A DNA stretch of 64,000 nucleotides, from contig NW_026999346.1 in assembly GCF_037126465.1 (NCBI RefSeq), positions 2,236,565 through 2,300,564 of the forward strand. Direction: 5' to 3'. The DNA is from Ornithodoros turicata. Taxonomy: Eukaryota; Arthropoda; Arachnida; Ixodida; Argasidae. How positions within the stretch are numbered: the stretch's first letter is position 1; each line of letters opens with the position of its first letter. This document shows, piece by piece, positions 20,410-30,939 of this stretch. The notes below the pieces were generated by a model. It saw only the letters and a program-made list of their open reading frames with translations. It did not search any database and was not told the DNA's origin. Made by a program: the position numbers and the translations under genes.

Positions 20410-21114
20410 CTCATCTAAAACACCACTGTTCCTCTGACTCATTCGTTCCTCAGCTAAGAATTTCCACTATTTCAGTGTATTTCAATATTAAATGCTGTAC
20501 TCCAGACATCCACACTCAAAACACGCCTGTTTCTGATGGTAAAGTCCTTGCTTGTCATGCAGTTTTCTATTTTATATCACCGTTTGCCCTAGCCTCCTAA
20601 TAACGCTGTTCTGCATTTCAAAAGCAGATATTCATTTCGTAACGTGCACTGAAGGTCCGTATTCACCCGTGTCGTCTGGCAACGATGACATAAAGCAGGT
20701 ATTCATTTCGTAACTTTCGTAACGTGCACTGACCGTCCGTATTCACACTTATCGTCAGATAACAACGACGTTATCATACTCCCGCTAAAACAACGTCCAT
20801 CCGTCAGCTCCGGGATCGTTACTAAACTACAGCCAGTTTCCTTACCCGCTGGCGACGACTCCATCCATTGCATGCCGCTACTTCACGAAGTTAACCTGCG
20901 AGAAAGACGATTTCAAAACACATTGCTAGAAGTGCATGTCAGCGTGAAGGAGTCATCAATATGTGTAACATACCGTTTGCACAGAGCGGCCAGTAACAGT
21001 CTCACCGCATTGCATCTTGCGATCTCCCTGTCAGCGCCCATGCATGCAAGCAGAGTTAAAAGCACAAAAAAGAACGGGAATGCCTGTCACTCATGAAAGA
21101 ATATCAAATACACC
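20410..21114. other. No gene; contains a ~73-bp tandem duplication at 20620-20768
   Basis: AGATATTCATTTCGTAACGT with CCGTATTCAC and TCGTC occurs twice in tandem (20620-20693, 20694-20768). Otherwise no recognisable feature before the Gypsy LTR. Confidence 0.5.
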
Positions 21115-21118
21115 GTCT

Positions 21119-21320
21119 TATTAAGACGTCAGTTGCCCGATGTCGTTAAACACACTCTTTAATTGAAGATTAAATTAGATTACAATGAGAAGCCATAACA
21201 CATACGACACGCCTTGTCGTGTTTTTTTTTTTTATGATGATGATTATCTCGATGGGCATCCTCCCGCCTCTCCAGCTCGTGTTTTCGGTTTCGGAGTCTC
21301 GACAAACGGGAATGTTAACA
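21119..21320 (-). repeat. Gypsy-1 3' LTR
   Basis: Matches 30738-30935 along its length. In element orientation it starts TGTTAACATT and ends near GACGTCTTAATA (the canonical terminal CA has mutated to TA). It contains CACGACAAGGCGTGTCGTATG and AATCTAATTTAAT in common with its partner. Confidence 0.93.
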
Positions 21321-21329
21321 CATCCCACC

Positions 21330-22450
21330 GGTCAATTTGCGTCCTCGCAACTGTCAGTGATGTATTCGCACATCCAGCGGGGCGGGCGGCGGGTCCTTGT
21401 TGGCCTTGCAGCGCCCATTATCTCTTCTATGTCGTTTCCGTTATCCATTGGGCATTGGTCAGTAGAAGGCTTGAGCCAGGCCCCCACATCTCCCCCTCTT
21501 CGTGGCTCTAAAACATGTTCGCACGTCATAAACACGTGGTATGACTCCGTCAGGCATCATAGTTGATACCCATTGGCCGAAGGAGATTGCGCGCACCGCG
21601 ATTGGTTGGCAAAGTTTCAAAAGAGCATTCTTTCGCGGGCTGCCAATCTGGCGGGCAGTTACGAGAAGAAAAGATGACAAAGAAGTGGCAGCGGCGTCTT
21701 GACGATGTTAGTTGAGAGCACCGTATGACCGCATTGTTCAAAGAGAAGTCTGTGCGCAGATTTTTTCGTGTGTCAAAGTGACTCAGCGCATGTTGTGATG
21801 TTTCCCGACAAAGTATCCTACGTACGAACAGTCTCTCGAGTTCAGAACTGGAATGCTGTGGTGAGCTGACACCTGAGAAACACTTGTGAGCGTCGTCGCA
21901 TTTTCAAATGCAGTCACAACGGAGACAGGATTCGGTGCCCGTGCGACAAGCATTTCCCGCTTCGTTGTAGCCTTCGCACTGCAACCAACGACAGGAGATG
22001 CTCACCGTGAAATCGCATGCACTCGTGTAAGCGTCGCTCGCTTCTAGGAGTAGACTGTGTGTGTGTTTTGCGAGTTCTAACTTGGTCAGCGAACGCAACG
22101 ATTTGGACTCTGTACGCACGGTGAATGTTTGTGTCAGACTATTGAGTCAGTACAACGTTTCAAAAAAATTTGTATTTTATCCAAAATTTGCCTTGTTGTT
22201 TTGGAATACGGAATAACGAGCGTCAGGTATGAAAACCAGTAAAAGCAAAAGCCGATGGCAGCCGGGACTGGGCCGAAAGGCGTGCCAAACTGAGAGACTT
22301 CTGATTGGCCGAATGGTAGACATCATAGTTCATTTTCATTGGTTGCATGCCCATTGTTGCCTGAATCATCTCAAACTATGGGCTCTATGGGGAGCTGTGG
22401 GAGCGTGGCTTGAGCTGTGTGGCAATTGCCATCGTCCGTCGTTTCGGCTC
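21330..22450 (-). other. Gypsy-1 3' internal region between integrase and 3' LTR
   Basis: About 1.1 kb downstream of the GPY/F module in element orientation. Frames are fragmentary and no envelope-type protein is recognisable. The sequence next to the LTR, ACCGGTGGGATG, is a weak polypurine-tract candidate. Confidence 0.45.
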
Positions 22451-22454
22451 TTCG

Positions 22455-23029
22455 GATGACTCCGTTTCCATTTCGTAGGCGCCTCTGTCTATCTTAATGA
22501 TTCTGTACGGTCCATTATACGCAGGTGCGAATTTTCCTCACGAACGTGTGTACGGTATAACACAAGGTTCCCAACTGAAAAGTTGGTCTGCGGTGCTTGT
22601 TGTCGACACGCTTCTTCATTTCAGTAAGGTACTGTGTGAGACACGAACGTGCGGCATCTCTTCATTCGTCGATGTTCTCGTAGCGGCTTTCAGAGTCAAC
22701 TTCCAGCTCGTTGTCTATCGGGTGTCTGGGAGCAAAGTTGTAAAGTAGCTCAAAGGGAGTTGCTTTCAGGCCTGCGTGCGGCTGGTTATTCACTTGGAAT
22801 GTCGTTTTTTTGAGATGGTCACTCCAGTTATTTATGTCTCCGTTCACATTTTTGTGCAAGACGGGCAATATCTTGTCGTTTGCGCGCTCAACAAGTCCGT
22901 TTGTTTCTGGAGCACAGGGTATTGGCGTTGAATATGGCGGTCTTCGAAGTATTCGGTAGCTGCTCTTGATATTAGGACTTTGTCGTTGTCACTAGTGATA
23001 ACTTGTGGTGTACCGAAGGTTAGCACAAT
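22455..23029 (-). pseudogene. Gypsy-1 integrase, C-terminal half and GPY/F module
   Basis: From the junction with the inserted element, the minus strand reads LTFGTPQVITSDND, carrying the second catalytic aspartate of the DDE core. Then follow NNQPHAGLKATPFELLYN, the conserved region after the catalytic glutamate, and YNGPYRIIKIDRGAYE (~22520-22475), an almost perfect GPY/F module of Ty3/Gypsy integrases. Frameshifts separate these pieces. The upstream half lies beyond the insertion, at 26444-26720. Confidence 0.8.
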
Positions 23030-23194
23030 CCACATGGTGCGCTAGTATACGTCTAAAAATGGGCAAACTTGAGACTATAGGGATACCGATAAATTTAGAC
23101 GTCTATAAGCTGTCCATAACGCTATACATTATTTAGACGTCTAAGAAGGGGTGGTCTACGAGACATGGACGAGATATTTTGCAGTAGACGTCTA

Positions 23195-23450
23195 CCGTTA
23201 GACGTCCCCAGGTGGAAAATATCTGCAAGTGGAACCACTTGCAAGTTGTTTATGAAACAAATACCCCTTTGAGAACCCACTTGGATATTGCCCACTTTAC
23301 AATGCACTTGGAAACCGTTCCACTTTCGAAACCACTTGGTAGTGGTTCCTCTTCGGAAACCACGTACATATGCTTTTCCACTTTGGGACCTATTTGCAAA
23401 TGGTTCTGCTTGCAGAACCACTTGCTAGAGAGTCCACTTCACTTTCCAGC
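23195..23450. repeat. CCACTTG-word repeat block, present in element A only
   Basis: CCACTTG or its complement CAAGTGG recurs about nine times in 250 bp (for example near 23228, 23239, 23277, 23307, 23331, 23419). Corresponding sequence is absent from the inverted copy at 32109-36256, so this looks like a small word-repeat element nested within element A. Confidence 0.6.
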
Positions 23451-24739
23451 TTACACTCTACGCCCAGTAACGGTTACGTACAACAGGAACATCAGGTACA
23501 TTAAAGAAAATGATTCAAGAGGTACGGCGAACGTGATAAAATATTAAGTACCGCGCACGTACCGTTTCGTGCATTCGGTACATATGCGATACAAATACAA
23601 ATACTCGCTGACGTCGTACTGACTAAAGGTATGATGCTGCTGTAAGTCTGATTCTCGGTGATTTCGCTCGACAAGTTTCATCCGACGTTGACTTAGTAGC
23701 TGTTCTCTACGTAGCTCCAAAGCCAAGTTTGTCAGGCAATTCGACCTGAATGTATCATTGTGAAGTAGCGCACTGAGGGATATTTTTTGTACTAAGGTCG
23801 CCCATCACACCCCATAGCTGCGAGCTTCTCACAACCCTACCATAATCGTTCTTATTTCTCGCATTCAATAGCACCTTTATTCTTTCTGTTTATATTGCAA
23901 CTTTCACATGCATAGCTGTATATCTGATACTAATATTCATCTTGCAGCCACCGAGCTCCAGTCCCCAGTGGCAGTCCTTGCCAGAGGCAGTCCGACATCG
24001 TCAGACTTCTTCAAGGGAATTCCCGAGCAATATTAATGTCATGTTTTCGTTACCGCAGACATGCTGTGTACACCTTGCTTGCATAACCGTATGTCGCACA
24101 ATAAAATACTTCATGTGACAAAAACAGCAGGGCTCCGTCGTTCTCCTGTAACTCCCACTGCATTCGGACAAACGCGAACCGAAAAACAGTGAAAGGAAGA
24201 AAAATGGAACAACAAAAGAAGACGGGAAGCAGAGCAGAGAGGAGGAAAGTAGATGAGAGAAACGGGCGACACGTCATTTACGTCATTGGCGACATAATCA
24301 AAAAAGGAAAGAAAATAGGGTGGCTAGTCCTCAGTCATTGGTCCAGCTCCGGAGGTCACGTGAGTTTTCCGCTACAATAGATTTCTACTACAGCTTCGCG
24401 CCCCTGCTTCAGGTTTCAGGGGTGAGTTTTCTTTCTTTCTTGTCCTTTGCTTTCAGATTTGTGCCTTCTTGTGTTCACAATCGCATGCGATAGAGCTCTG
24501 GAGCACAGCAGCTCAATATTGTTTTCTTTGTCTGCAGATTGATGTTGCGAATGAGTGACGAACACAACGGAGATGCGGGACTGACCTAAATGTGTTAAGA
24601 TTTTCGTTGGTTACGTTCAATGCTGTCTGTTCAGTGTGGTTGCGACGAACAATATGGAGATGTGTGTTAAGATTCAATCGTTTGGATACGTTGTTGGCTC
24701 CGGTACCTCTTGGACTCACGTCTTTATTATTTTTATAGG

Positions 24740-25234
24740 TGCTTGCAGAGTCATGGAATGAAGGTCACGATTACTACGCCTGGCCTGTGAGCCATTTGGT
24801 GGCACTTCAGCTCAGCTGGAGCTACGATCACATTTTAGGTAAATGAAAACAGTTACCTTTTCAGATCTGTTGTCCCCTTGTGTTCTATGTGCTTGCTAAC
24901 CTGACGCTGTCTGCTCTCACTAGCCTGTGCTGTTTTCACTAAGCTGTGCTGACTGTGTTGCAGTGAAACATGGGTGCAGTGACCATTTTGCCAAGGGCAA
25001 CAGGGGTAAGATTATTGCATTTGTTTTTAAAACAGTGCGTACGTTGAGCAGTAGTTTCATTTGATATCTGGCTGTAAAAAAAAACGCACACGTTATGTTG
25101 GCGCGGGTAACTGTGTATTTCATGTATTTTATAGGTGCTTCCAGGCTCATGGATTGGAGATGACGAATACAACGCCTATCCTGTGAGTCATTTGTTGGCA
25201 CTTCAGCTTAGCTGCAGCTACGATCCCATTTCAG
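24740..25234 (+). other. Duplicated exon-like block in element A (24740-24839 and 25135-25234)
   Basis: Two 100-bp blocks, each preceded by TTTTATAG and followed by GTAAAY, translate without stops in the same frame. One has HDYYAWPVSHLVALQLSWSY, the other DEYNAYPVSHLLALQLSCSY. A single related block lies inverted in the second element copy at ~33508-33607, also with AG and GTAAAC borders. Between them in element A is a short TTGCAG-bounded segment ending GGGGTAAG (24962-25006). Conservation of frame and borders suggests a coding exon carried by the element. The protein is unrecognised. Confidence 0.4.
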
Positions 25235-25750
25235 GTAAACAAAAGCCGTTACCTTTTCTAATCTGACTGTGTTGTTGTTCAATATCGCGGGATTTCTATG
25301 TGCTCGCTAATCTGATGCACGTGTGAGTCGTCTGTAAATACTTTGTTGCCAAAGAGCTTCAGTTACAGTTGGAGTGTCTGAACTGCATCGGATTCATGTC
25401 ACTGATGCCATGTAAGCGCAGGCTGTCAGATTGATTATTTTTCAGATTCAGTCACACAATTTCCTTTTTAGCATGTGCGCATTTTGATTTGCAGAGTAGG
25501 ATGTGTCACTTCCCGGTATGTCACATTAGTAACCTCGTCTTTCGTCTTCGAATTGTCAGTCGGGAATCAAATGGGTTCTGCACAAGCAACTATGATCCGA
25601 CATGTATGGATAGGGAAATACTTGACACTTGCATAGTGCCTGAACAAAAATAAATGCGTAAATTTCAGTTCTGCAGTAAACAAGCTACATCCAACATTTT
25701 TACATCCATGCATTTATAGTGATATCACACATTGTCTTCTCTATTTTCAG

Positions 25751-25930
25751 TGTACCTCGGAAACGTTCCTTCCTACTACCCACAGCCGACTACCACCCCA
25801 CACGTGTGTAAAGTACTGGTTGCCTTTGGAGCACTCAAGCATGGACCCAAAGAAAGAGGCAATGCTTGCAGCTACCAGTGATACAAATGCTGCGATTTGT
25901 GTACATGTACATTACTATCTACTTTGGAAG
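25751..25930 (+). other. Exon-like block in element A with inverted counterpart at ~32630-32782
   Basis: After TATTTTCAG the sequence gives an open stretch beginning YLGNVPSYYPQPTTTPHVCK. The counterpart in the second copy gives YLGNVPSCYPQSCTTAHVCK. A second frame, MDPKKEAMLAATSDTNAAIC against MDPKTEALLAANSDTSTAIC, is at least as well kept. Which frame is real is unclear. Confidence 0.3.
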
Positions 25931-26443
25931 AGCACCAAGACCTGTTGCTATGTGATTGTGCAATGAGAGGAAGTGTTCATGATGTCTTCTAACTTGTCGA
26001 CATGTTTGGAAGTCAATGTTTGTCCGGTATGTTCATAGAAATACATTTTGTACCAACAGCTATGCTGCCTTTGTATGACATACTGTGCATGTGCATGAGA
26101 GGGACATATACCTGGACGAACCAATACATGGGCCACTACTGCCGAAATTTAGGTATCAAATATGTAATTTTAGACGCCATGGCTAATACATGTCTATATG
26201 ACGGCTCAGTGGATAGATAAGTACTGTCCCATTTTAGACGTTTGGTCTAAAAAAGGTCTAAATCGATGCCACAATTATCCGGCTATTAGCTGTATTTTAG
26301 CGTAACGTTAGCTGGGCTAGGGGAGGCTAGGGGACGGATACTGAGCAATAGAGCTACATTGTTAGACGGCTAATAGACATTCCCAAAGTCTACATTTAGA
26401 CGTCTGTTAGACGCATACTAGCGCACCATGCGTTGCCTGGGAT

Positions 26444-27294
26444 GTCCTCCTCAATGAATCTTGTGAAAATAAATGTTGCGTTGATTTGTCCTTGACGGCC
26501 CTTGTGACAATGAACCTTGTGGCGAGATCTACGGCCGTGACAAAGCACTTGTTTTCGTCGTCCGAGTCGATAGGTCCGGCGTGGTCAATCGCAATCACTT
26601 GAAATGGGGTGTCCGGGGGTTCTCTTGGCAGAAGTTCATTAACATAAGTAGTTCATAACATAAGTAGAAGTTCCTTTAACATAAGTAGTGATTTCTCGTG
26701 CCATGCCTTCTCAGAAGTATCAACGTTTTATTCTGGAGATGGTACGTTGTGCATCGCCGTGACCGCCATTGTCATGGTAGCTTTTCAGGACGTCTTTTAA
26801 TGATGACGGGACTACCGTTGTTGAGACCTCTTTCCCTTTACGTGATGAAACGTGCATCAGGGTTCCATTGACAAGCTTGTAGTCTTCATAGGTCCCCTGG
26901 TCCTCCTGTAGTCTAGTTATTATCTCCTTTATGTGCTTGTCGTTGCGTTGCGCTAGGTTGATCCGTGAGTCCTCGGCGCGGATGACGAATAGTGGTTTGA
27001 TTTCCGCAGGTACTCGTGAAAGAGCATCGGCAATCACATTGGCTTTGCCAGGCATGTGTTGCAGAGTGAAATTGTAGGCAGAGAGATCCAGCATGATGCG
27101 GGAAAATCTTCTGTTGGGGTCCTTTTTCGACATAATGTGACTGACGGCTCAGTTGTCAGTGTAAAGGTCGAAGCTGGGTAGTCCTTGGAGGTAACGGTGG
27201 AAACGGTCAGTGACTGTCCAATGAACCGCTATGGCCTCCAGTTCCGTCGAATGTTTGTGCTGATCGGCGATAGGAAGTTTCTTGCTGGCATATT
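26444..27294 (-). pseudogene. Gypsy-1 RNase H end and integrase N-terminal half
   Basis: ~27294-27135 reads the RNase H segment with TELEAIAVHWTV and LYTDN followed by an in-frame stop at 27149-27151. 27133-26720 is open, with LQHMPGKANVIADALSRVPA (the classic end of Gypsy RNase H) and the zinc-binding SYHDNGGHGDAQRTISRIKR. 26598-26444 gives the first integrase core aspartate in AVDLATRFIV. The gene is broken by stops, a frameshift near 26490 and the inserted element A. Confidence 0.85.
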
Positions 27295-28300
27295 CTACGA
27301 CTCGTTCGTGCGGCCATGGAGCTGAGTCAGCACTCCTCCGAATGCGGTTTGGGAGGCATCGACGTAAACTTTTGTTGGCAGGACTTGTGTGAAATTTGCT
27401 AGGATGGGGACCTCAGTCAACATTTTCTTGAGGGTGTCCATGGCGGTCTGGCACTGTGTCGTCCAAGTCAGGGCAGTGTCTTTTGTTGTCATGTCTGTCA
27501 GCGGCTTGGCAATTTGGGCACATCCTTGGATGTAATTTCTGTAGCGAGACACGAACCCAAGAAATGAACGTAGGTCCTTCTTTGTTCGTGGCGCTTCGTA
27601 ATTGATTACAGCTGCCGTTCGCGACGGGTTAATTGCTATGCCCTCTTCTAATGGAATGAGTCCTAGAAATGGGCTGTTTGGTGCCATGAAAACGCATTTC
27701 TTGAAATCAATTCGCTATCCAAGACTGCATAGGATGTCGAGAGTACGGTCAAGTAGTTGGAAGTGGTCGTCAATGTCATTCGTGAAGACGCATACATCGT
27801 CCATATAGACAATGACGTGTCCCGTTTCGATAAGTCCGTCATTCATTATGCTTTGCATGGTGGCTGGTGCTGTAGTCAATCCAAAAAGCATAGCAGCGGC
27901 TCATAGTGACCGTTTTCTGTGAGGAATGCTGCCTTGTGGATGTCGGCTTCGCTTATGGGGACATTGAGAAATGCCTTTTTGATATCTAACTTGGTGAAAT
28001 AACGTGACCCTGCCGTCTGTCGTAGAATGGAATCAATTTCTTGAAATGGGGTATGCTCTTGCACAGTCTTTGTGTTTAGAAATCGATAATAAACACATAG
28101 TCTTTTCGGTGTTGACTCGTGATTCGGCTGCTGTACCACAATCACTGGTGATGCGTAACTTGAGGTTGAACGGCGAATTATTCCGCGTCTCAGCCAGTCG
28201 TTTATCTCGTTCTGGATGAACTTCCTATCAGCATGTGTCGTGCTGTAGGGCTGCATGCGAACTGGTCTATCGTCAGCGAGTTCGATACGATGATAGGCTG
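27295..28300 (-). pseudogene. Gypsy-1 reverse transcriptase
   Basis: 28256-27876 contains RRGIIRRSTSSYASPVIVVQ and FTKLDIKKAFLNVPISE, the palm region with the first catalytic aspartate. VIVYMDDVCVF (~27818-27790) is the YxDD box. A stop at 27715-27717 and a frame change precede 27687-27295, which holds FLGFVSRYRNYI and KVYVDASQTAFGG, the connection into RNase H. All landmarks of a Ty3/Gypsy RT are present, but the frame is interrupted several times. Confidence 0.9.
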
Positions 28301-28362
28301 CTGTGCAGAAACAGAGGTCGCCATCAGGAGTTGTGAAAACTGAGATGTTCTTGATCAGGGTA

Positions 28363-28945
28363 CTGTAAAACCCTTATTTTTCGCGCCCTAATTGTTCGCG
28401 AATCGGGGGCATGGACCATGTTCGCGACCACTAAATTTCGCGAATTGTGGGTGAGTCACTCAAACCGGATTCCGGAGGTCGCATCCGTTGTCCCTTCTTG
28501 TGAAAAGATAATTCTTTGGGACTCTGACCCAGAAGCGCAGCCTTCCCCATTATTCCTCCGTGGAGCCAAGTGCTTTACGCCGCCTGGATAATTCCATGTG
28601 GCTCACATTTGACAGCCGACAGCTGGCCTGTACACATCTCAGATGAGCCTGTACCGGTGGTTTAAGCCAACAAACGTCGGCGTCTCCCTCCCGGACCCTG
28701 AGTCCTATGCAACGCTGTGTGACCAGGAAGACTGCGCATCAGCCAACAGCAATGTCGTGCTACATATCTTCAGCGAGACGGAAAAGAAACGAAGTGACGG
28801 AAACCCTACGGGACGTACGACGAGGGAACGCGGGCCAAGATCAATTCACAAATGGAAATTTTCGCGCGCCCTTTAAATTCGCGAAAATTTGGGATTCGCG
28901 AAATTCGCGAAAATTAAGGGCGCGCGAAAATAAAGGGTTTTACAG
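28363..28945. mobile_element. Tc1/mariner-type MITE, 583 bp, TA duplication
   Basis: Ends are CTGTAAAACCCTTATTTTTC and, reversed, CTGTAAAACCCTTTATTTTC, flanked by TA at 28361-28362 and 28946-28947. Inverted similarity continues inward through TTCGCG words. No transposase. It separates the protease and RT parts of Gypsy-1. Confidence 0.9.
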
Positions 28946-29013
28946 TATGTTTCAGAGCTTGCAACTGCTCAATGGCGGTGCTACTTGTGCAGTGCAGTGC
29001 ATGTACAAGTCGT

Positions 29014-30078
29014 TCAGTCTCTTGGCATGATAGAAGACATGGTGGCGGTGAGTCCAACCTTTCGGAGTCTTCGTAAGATGTAGATATGGTGCCACACGTT
29101 GCATGCTGTTGGATGCATTGCTCCTTGACTGCTGATACAAGTTTCTGGTGGCATCTTCAGAACCTCAACGAAGTTTGTCGACTGTGGAGTATGCGTCGTG
29201 GTGCTATCAAGCTTTGGGATCCACTCCAAGCTGAACTTGTTGGCATGGTATCTTTCGATGTAGTCAAATTTGACTGCTTTCCTCCAATCCAGTCCAATTA
29301 TCACTGGATGTGGCAGGTCACGGCTTATATAAGCTTGCACAGTGGCTGAAGGACATCCGATTCTGATAAGGACCTGTGTCACGCCTCTAAGTTGGTTGGT
29401 ATTGCCAAACGGTCCCCGTAGTACAGTCCTGTGGTCAGGTGCCACATAGGGATTATATCGAATAGAAAAGTCTGCTGACAAAAGCGTTGTTGCGGACCCG
29501 GTATCCCACATGACGTTTGTTCGGATGTCATTTATCGTAGCGGTCAAAATCAAAGAGTCTTGCGTAGTGTCCGGACATGTGACTACAGGGTTAATAGGTT
29601 TTTCAGTAGGGGTGTTTTTCTGCGGAGGGGGACGACCGGTACGTTCCTGCCATCTCTTGGTGGCAGCGTCCTTTTCTTCGGGTGTCCTCACGTCCGGCAT
29701 TTCACACTGCTTGGCGCGATGCCCTGTCTTCAAACATCTAGCACACATGTCCGCAGGAATCGGCTTTGGCTTCGTGGCTGACTGGATGTCCCGTCGAGTA
29801 GCTTGTGCCGGTTGCTGGATTACCGTGTCAGAGACCTTTAGTGGGTGTCTTCTGCTGGCCTTGACGTGTTTGGCTGTGTGACTTTGTGCTGCGTTCTGAC
29901 GGTCGATGTCTCTGACATACTGTATGAAATCTTCAACAGACCCCTTGCTGAGGTCGTAGTATGCTGACAGTATTGGCATGTGTTGTTGATTGCCGATGCC
30001 CTCTATCAGCCAATCGATGAAGTCGTGGTCCGTCAACCCATATGTGCCTTGCTTAATGATCTTCAGTCCCGAGTACAT
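29014..30078 (-). CDS. Gypsy-1 Gag C-terminus and aspartic protease (354-codon open frame)
   Basis: The longest surviving frame of Gypsy-1. Residues ~1-90 are capsid-like (DFIDWLIEGIGNQQHMPILS). A CCHC zinc knuckle, CARCLKTGHRAKQC, lies at ~111-124. The protease follows with the active-site triad in VMWDTGSATTLLS (~190-202), and HPVIIGLDWRK (~257-267) matches the conserved I-I-G-x-D block near its C-terminus. The frame ends at 29014, just beyond the protease and before the mariner-type MITE. The start at 30078 is arbitrary: upstream Gag continues in another frame at 30548-30207. Confidence 0.88.
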   Translation of the reverse strand: MYSGLKIIKQGTYGLTDHDFIDWLIEGIGNQQHMPILSAYYDLSKGSVEDFIQYVRDIDRQNAAQSHTAKHVKASRRHPLKVSDTVIQQPAQATRRDIQSATKPKPIPADMCARCLKTGHRAKQCEMPDVRTPEEKDAATKRWQERTGRPPPQKNTPTEKPINPVVTCPDTTQDSLILTATINDIRTNVMWDTGSATTLLSADFSIRYNPYVAPDHRTVLRGPFGNTNQLRGVTQVLIRIGCPSATVQAYISRDLPHPVIIGLDWRKAVKFDYIERYHANKFSLEWIPKLDSTTTHTPQSTNFVEVLKMPPETCISSQGAMHPTACNVWHHIYILRRLRKVGLTATMSSIMPRD

Positions 30079-30206
30079 GTAGTCGACGAGTGATTAGTTT
30101 TCGCGCTATTTACGGGAGTTCACTGAACTGCACCACCTGCAAAATAACAGCGGCCTGTCGAACTCTTTCTTTACCGCAGCTATCAACTGTTCCCACGTCT
30201 TGATTG

Positions 30207-30548
30207 TCACTCCTGTTGCTCGATGTCAGTCTGCGCTCGTCCACGCAGTCGAGAAATTGTGACGCTGAGTATTGCGTTGTCGTTCCAATGGGAACGTTTC
30301 TTTAAGTTCTCGATAGATGACTTCCACTCCTCAAATGAATCCGTGTCAGCCCCATTGTATAAAGGCAGTGTCGACGTTAGGTCTGGTGCAGTCGTGATTT
30401 GCACGGGTTGCTGTCTGTCTTCAAGAAGTTTCGAGATGTTCATGATTGCTTCGGACAGCAAGACGAGCGCGTCGGGCCGGGGATCGACACTGCCGTGGAC
30501 CAAGCCGCGCCGCTCTGGAGATTTCTTTTCCTCCTTTATGTTGTTCAT
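30207..30548 (-). pseudogene. Gypsy-1 Gag N-terminal part
   Basis: A 113-codon minus-strand frame starting MNNIKEEKKSPERRG, with LPLYNGADTDSFEEWKSSIE, the typical entry into a Ty3/Gypsy capsid domain. It loses frame near 30200 and resumes towards 30078. It lies ~190 bp downstream of the 5' LTR, the expected Gag position. Confidence 0.75.
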
Positions 30549-30737
30549 GCTGCAGAATTAGGCGTTGACGTTCGTTCAATGACAGTTGATGACGAGACGG
30601 TGGAGAGATCGACATAATCTGTCAGCGTGCGGCTGCGTGGCAGAAATCTTCTTCGGGGTTTATGAAGTCTTGACGTTTCTACTCGCTGCGGCTTTTTCCT
30701 GTGGCAGAATGGTTTTCGGCTGTTTTCCTCATCGCCA

Positions 30738-30935
30738 TGTTAAGACGTCAGTAGGCCGGTGTCGTTAAACACACTCTTTAATTGAAAATTAAATTAGATT
30801 ACAATGAGAAGCCATAACGCATACGACACGCCGTGTCGTGATTCTTTTTTGATAATAATGATCTCGATGGGCTTCCTCCCGCCTTTCCAGCTCGTGTTTT
30901 CGGTTTCGGAGTCTTGACAGACTGAAATATTAACA
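30738..30935 (-). repeat. Gypsy-1 5' LTR
   Basis: Matches 21119-21320. In element orientation it starts TGTTAATATT and ends GACGTCTTAACA, so the TG...CA ends are intact. Followed inwards by TGGCGATGAGG, the likely primer-binding site. Confidence 0.93.
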
Positions 30936-30939
30936 GTCT

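Larger units (their letters stand above)
23030..26441. mobile_element. 3.4-kb inverted-repeat element A, inserted in Gypsy-1 integrase
   Basis: Right end, reversed, reads CCCAGGCAACGCATGGTGCG. The left end reads CCACATGGTGCGCTAGTATA, the same repeat with a small deletion near the tip. AT flanks both sides (23028-23029 and 26442-26443). Excising 23030-26443 rejoins the integrase frame at the junction, direct evidence for these boundaries and a 2-bp duplication. Terminal regions are full of the palindromic word TTAGACGTCTAA. The inner part is homologous, inverted, to 32109-36256. No transposase is recognisable. Exon-like blocks are listed separately. Confidence 0.85.
21119..30935 (-). mobile_element. 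Ty3/Gypsy LTR retrotransposon 1, full length but broken and interrupted
   Basis: Bounded by two similar ~200-bp LTRs (21119-21320 and 30738-30935) and by GTCT at 21115-21118 and 30936-30939, a 4-bp target duplication. On the minus strand the order is gag, zinc knuckle, protease, reverse transcriptase, RNase H, integrase and GPY/F module. This is the Ty3/Gypsy order, with integrase last. Internal stops and frameshifts abound. Later insertions are 23030-26441 and 28363-28945. Without them the element is about 5.8 kb. The sequence after the 5' LTR begins TGGCGATGAGG, consistent with a tRNA primer-binding site starting TGGCGA. Confidence 0.93.
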
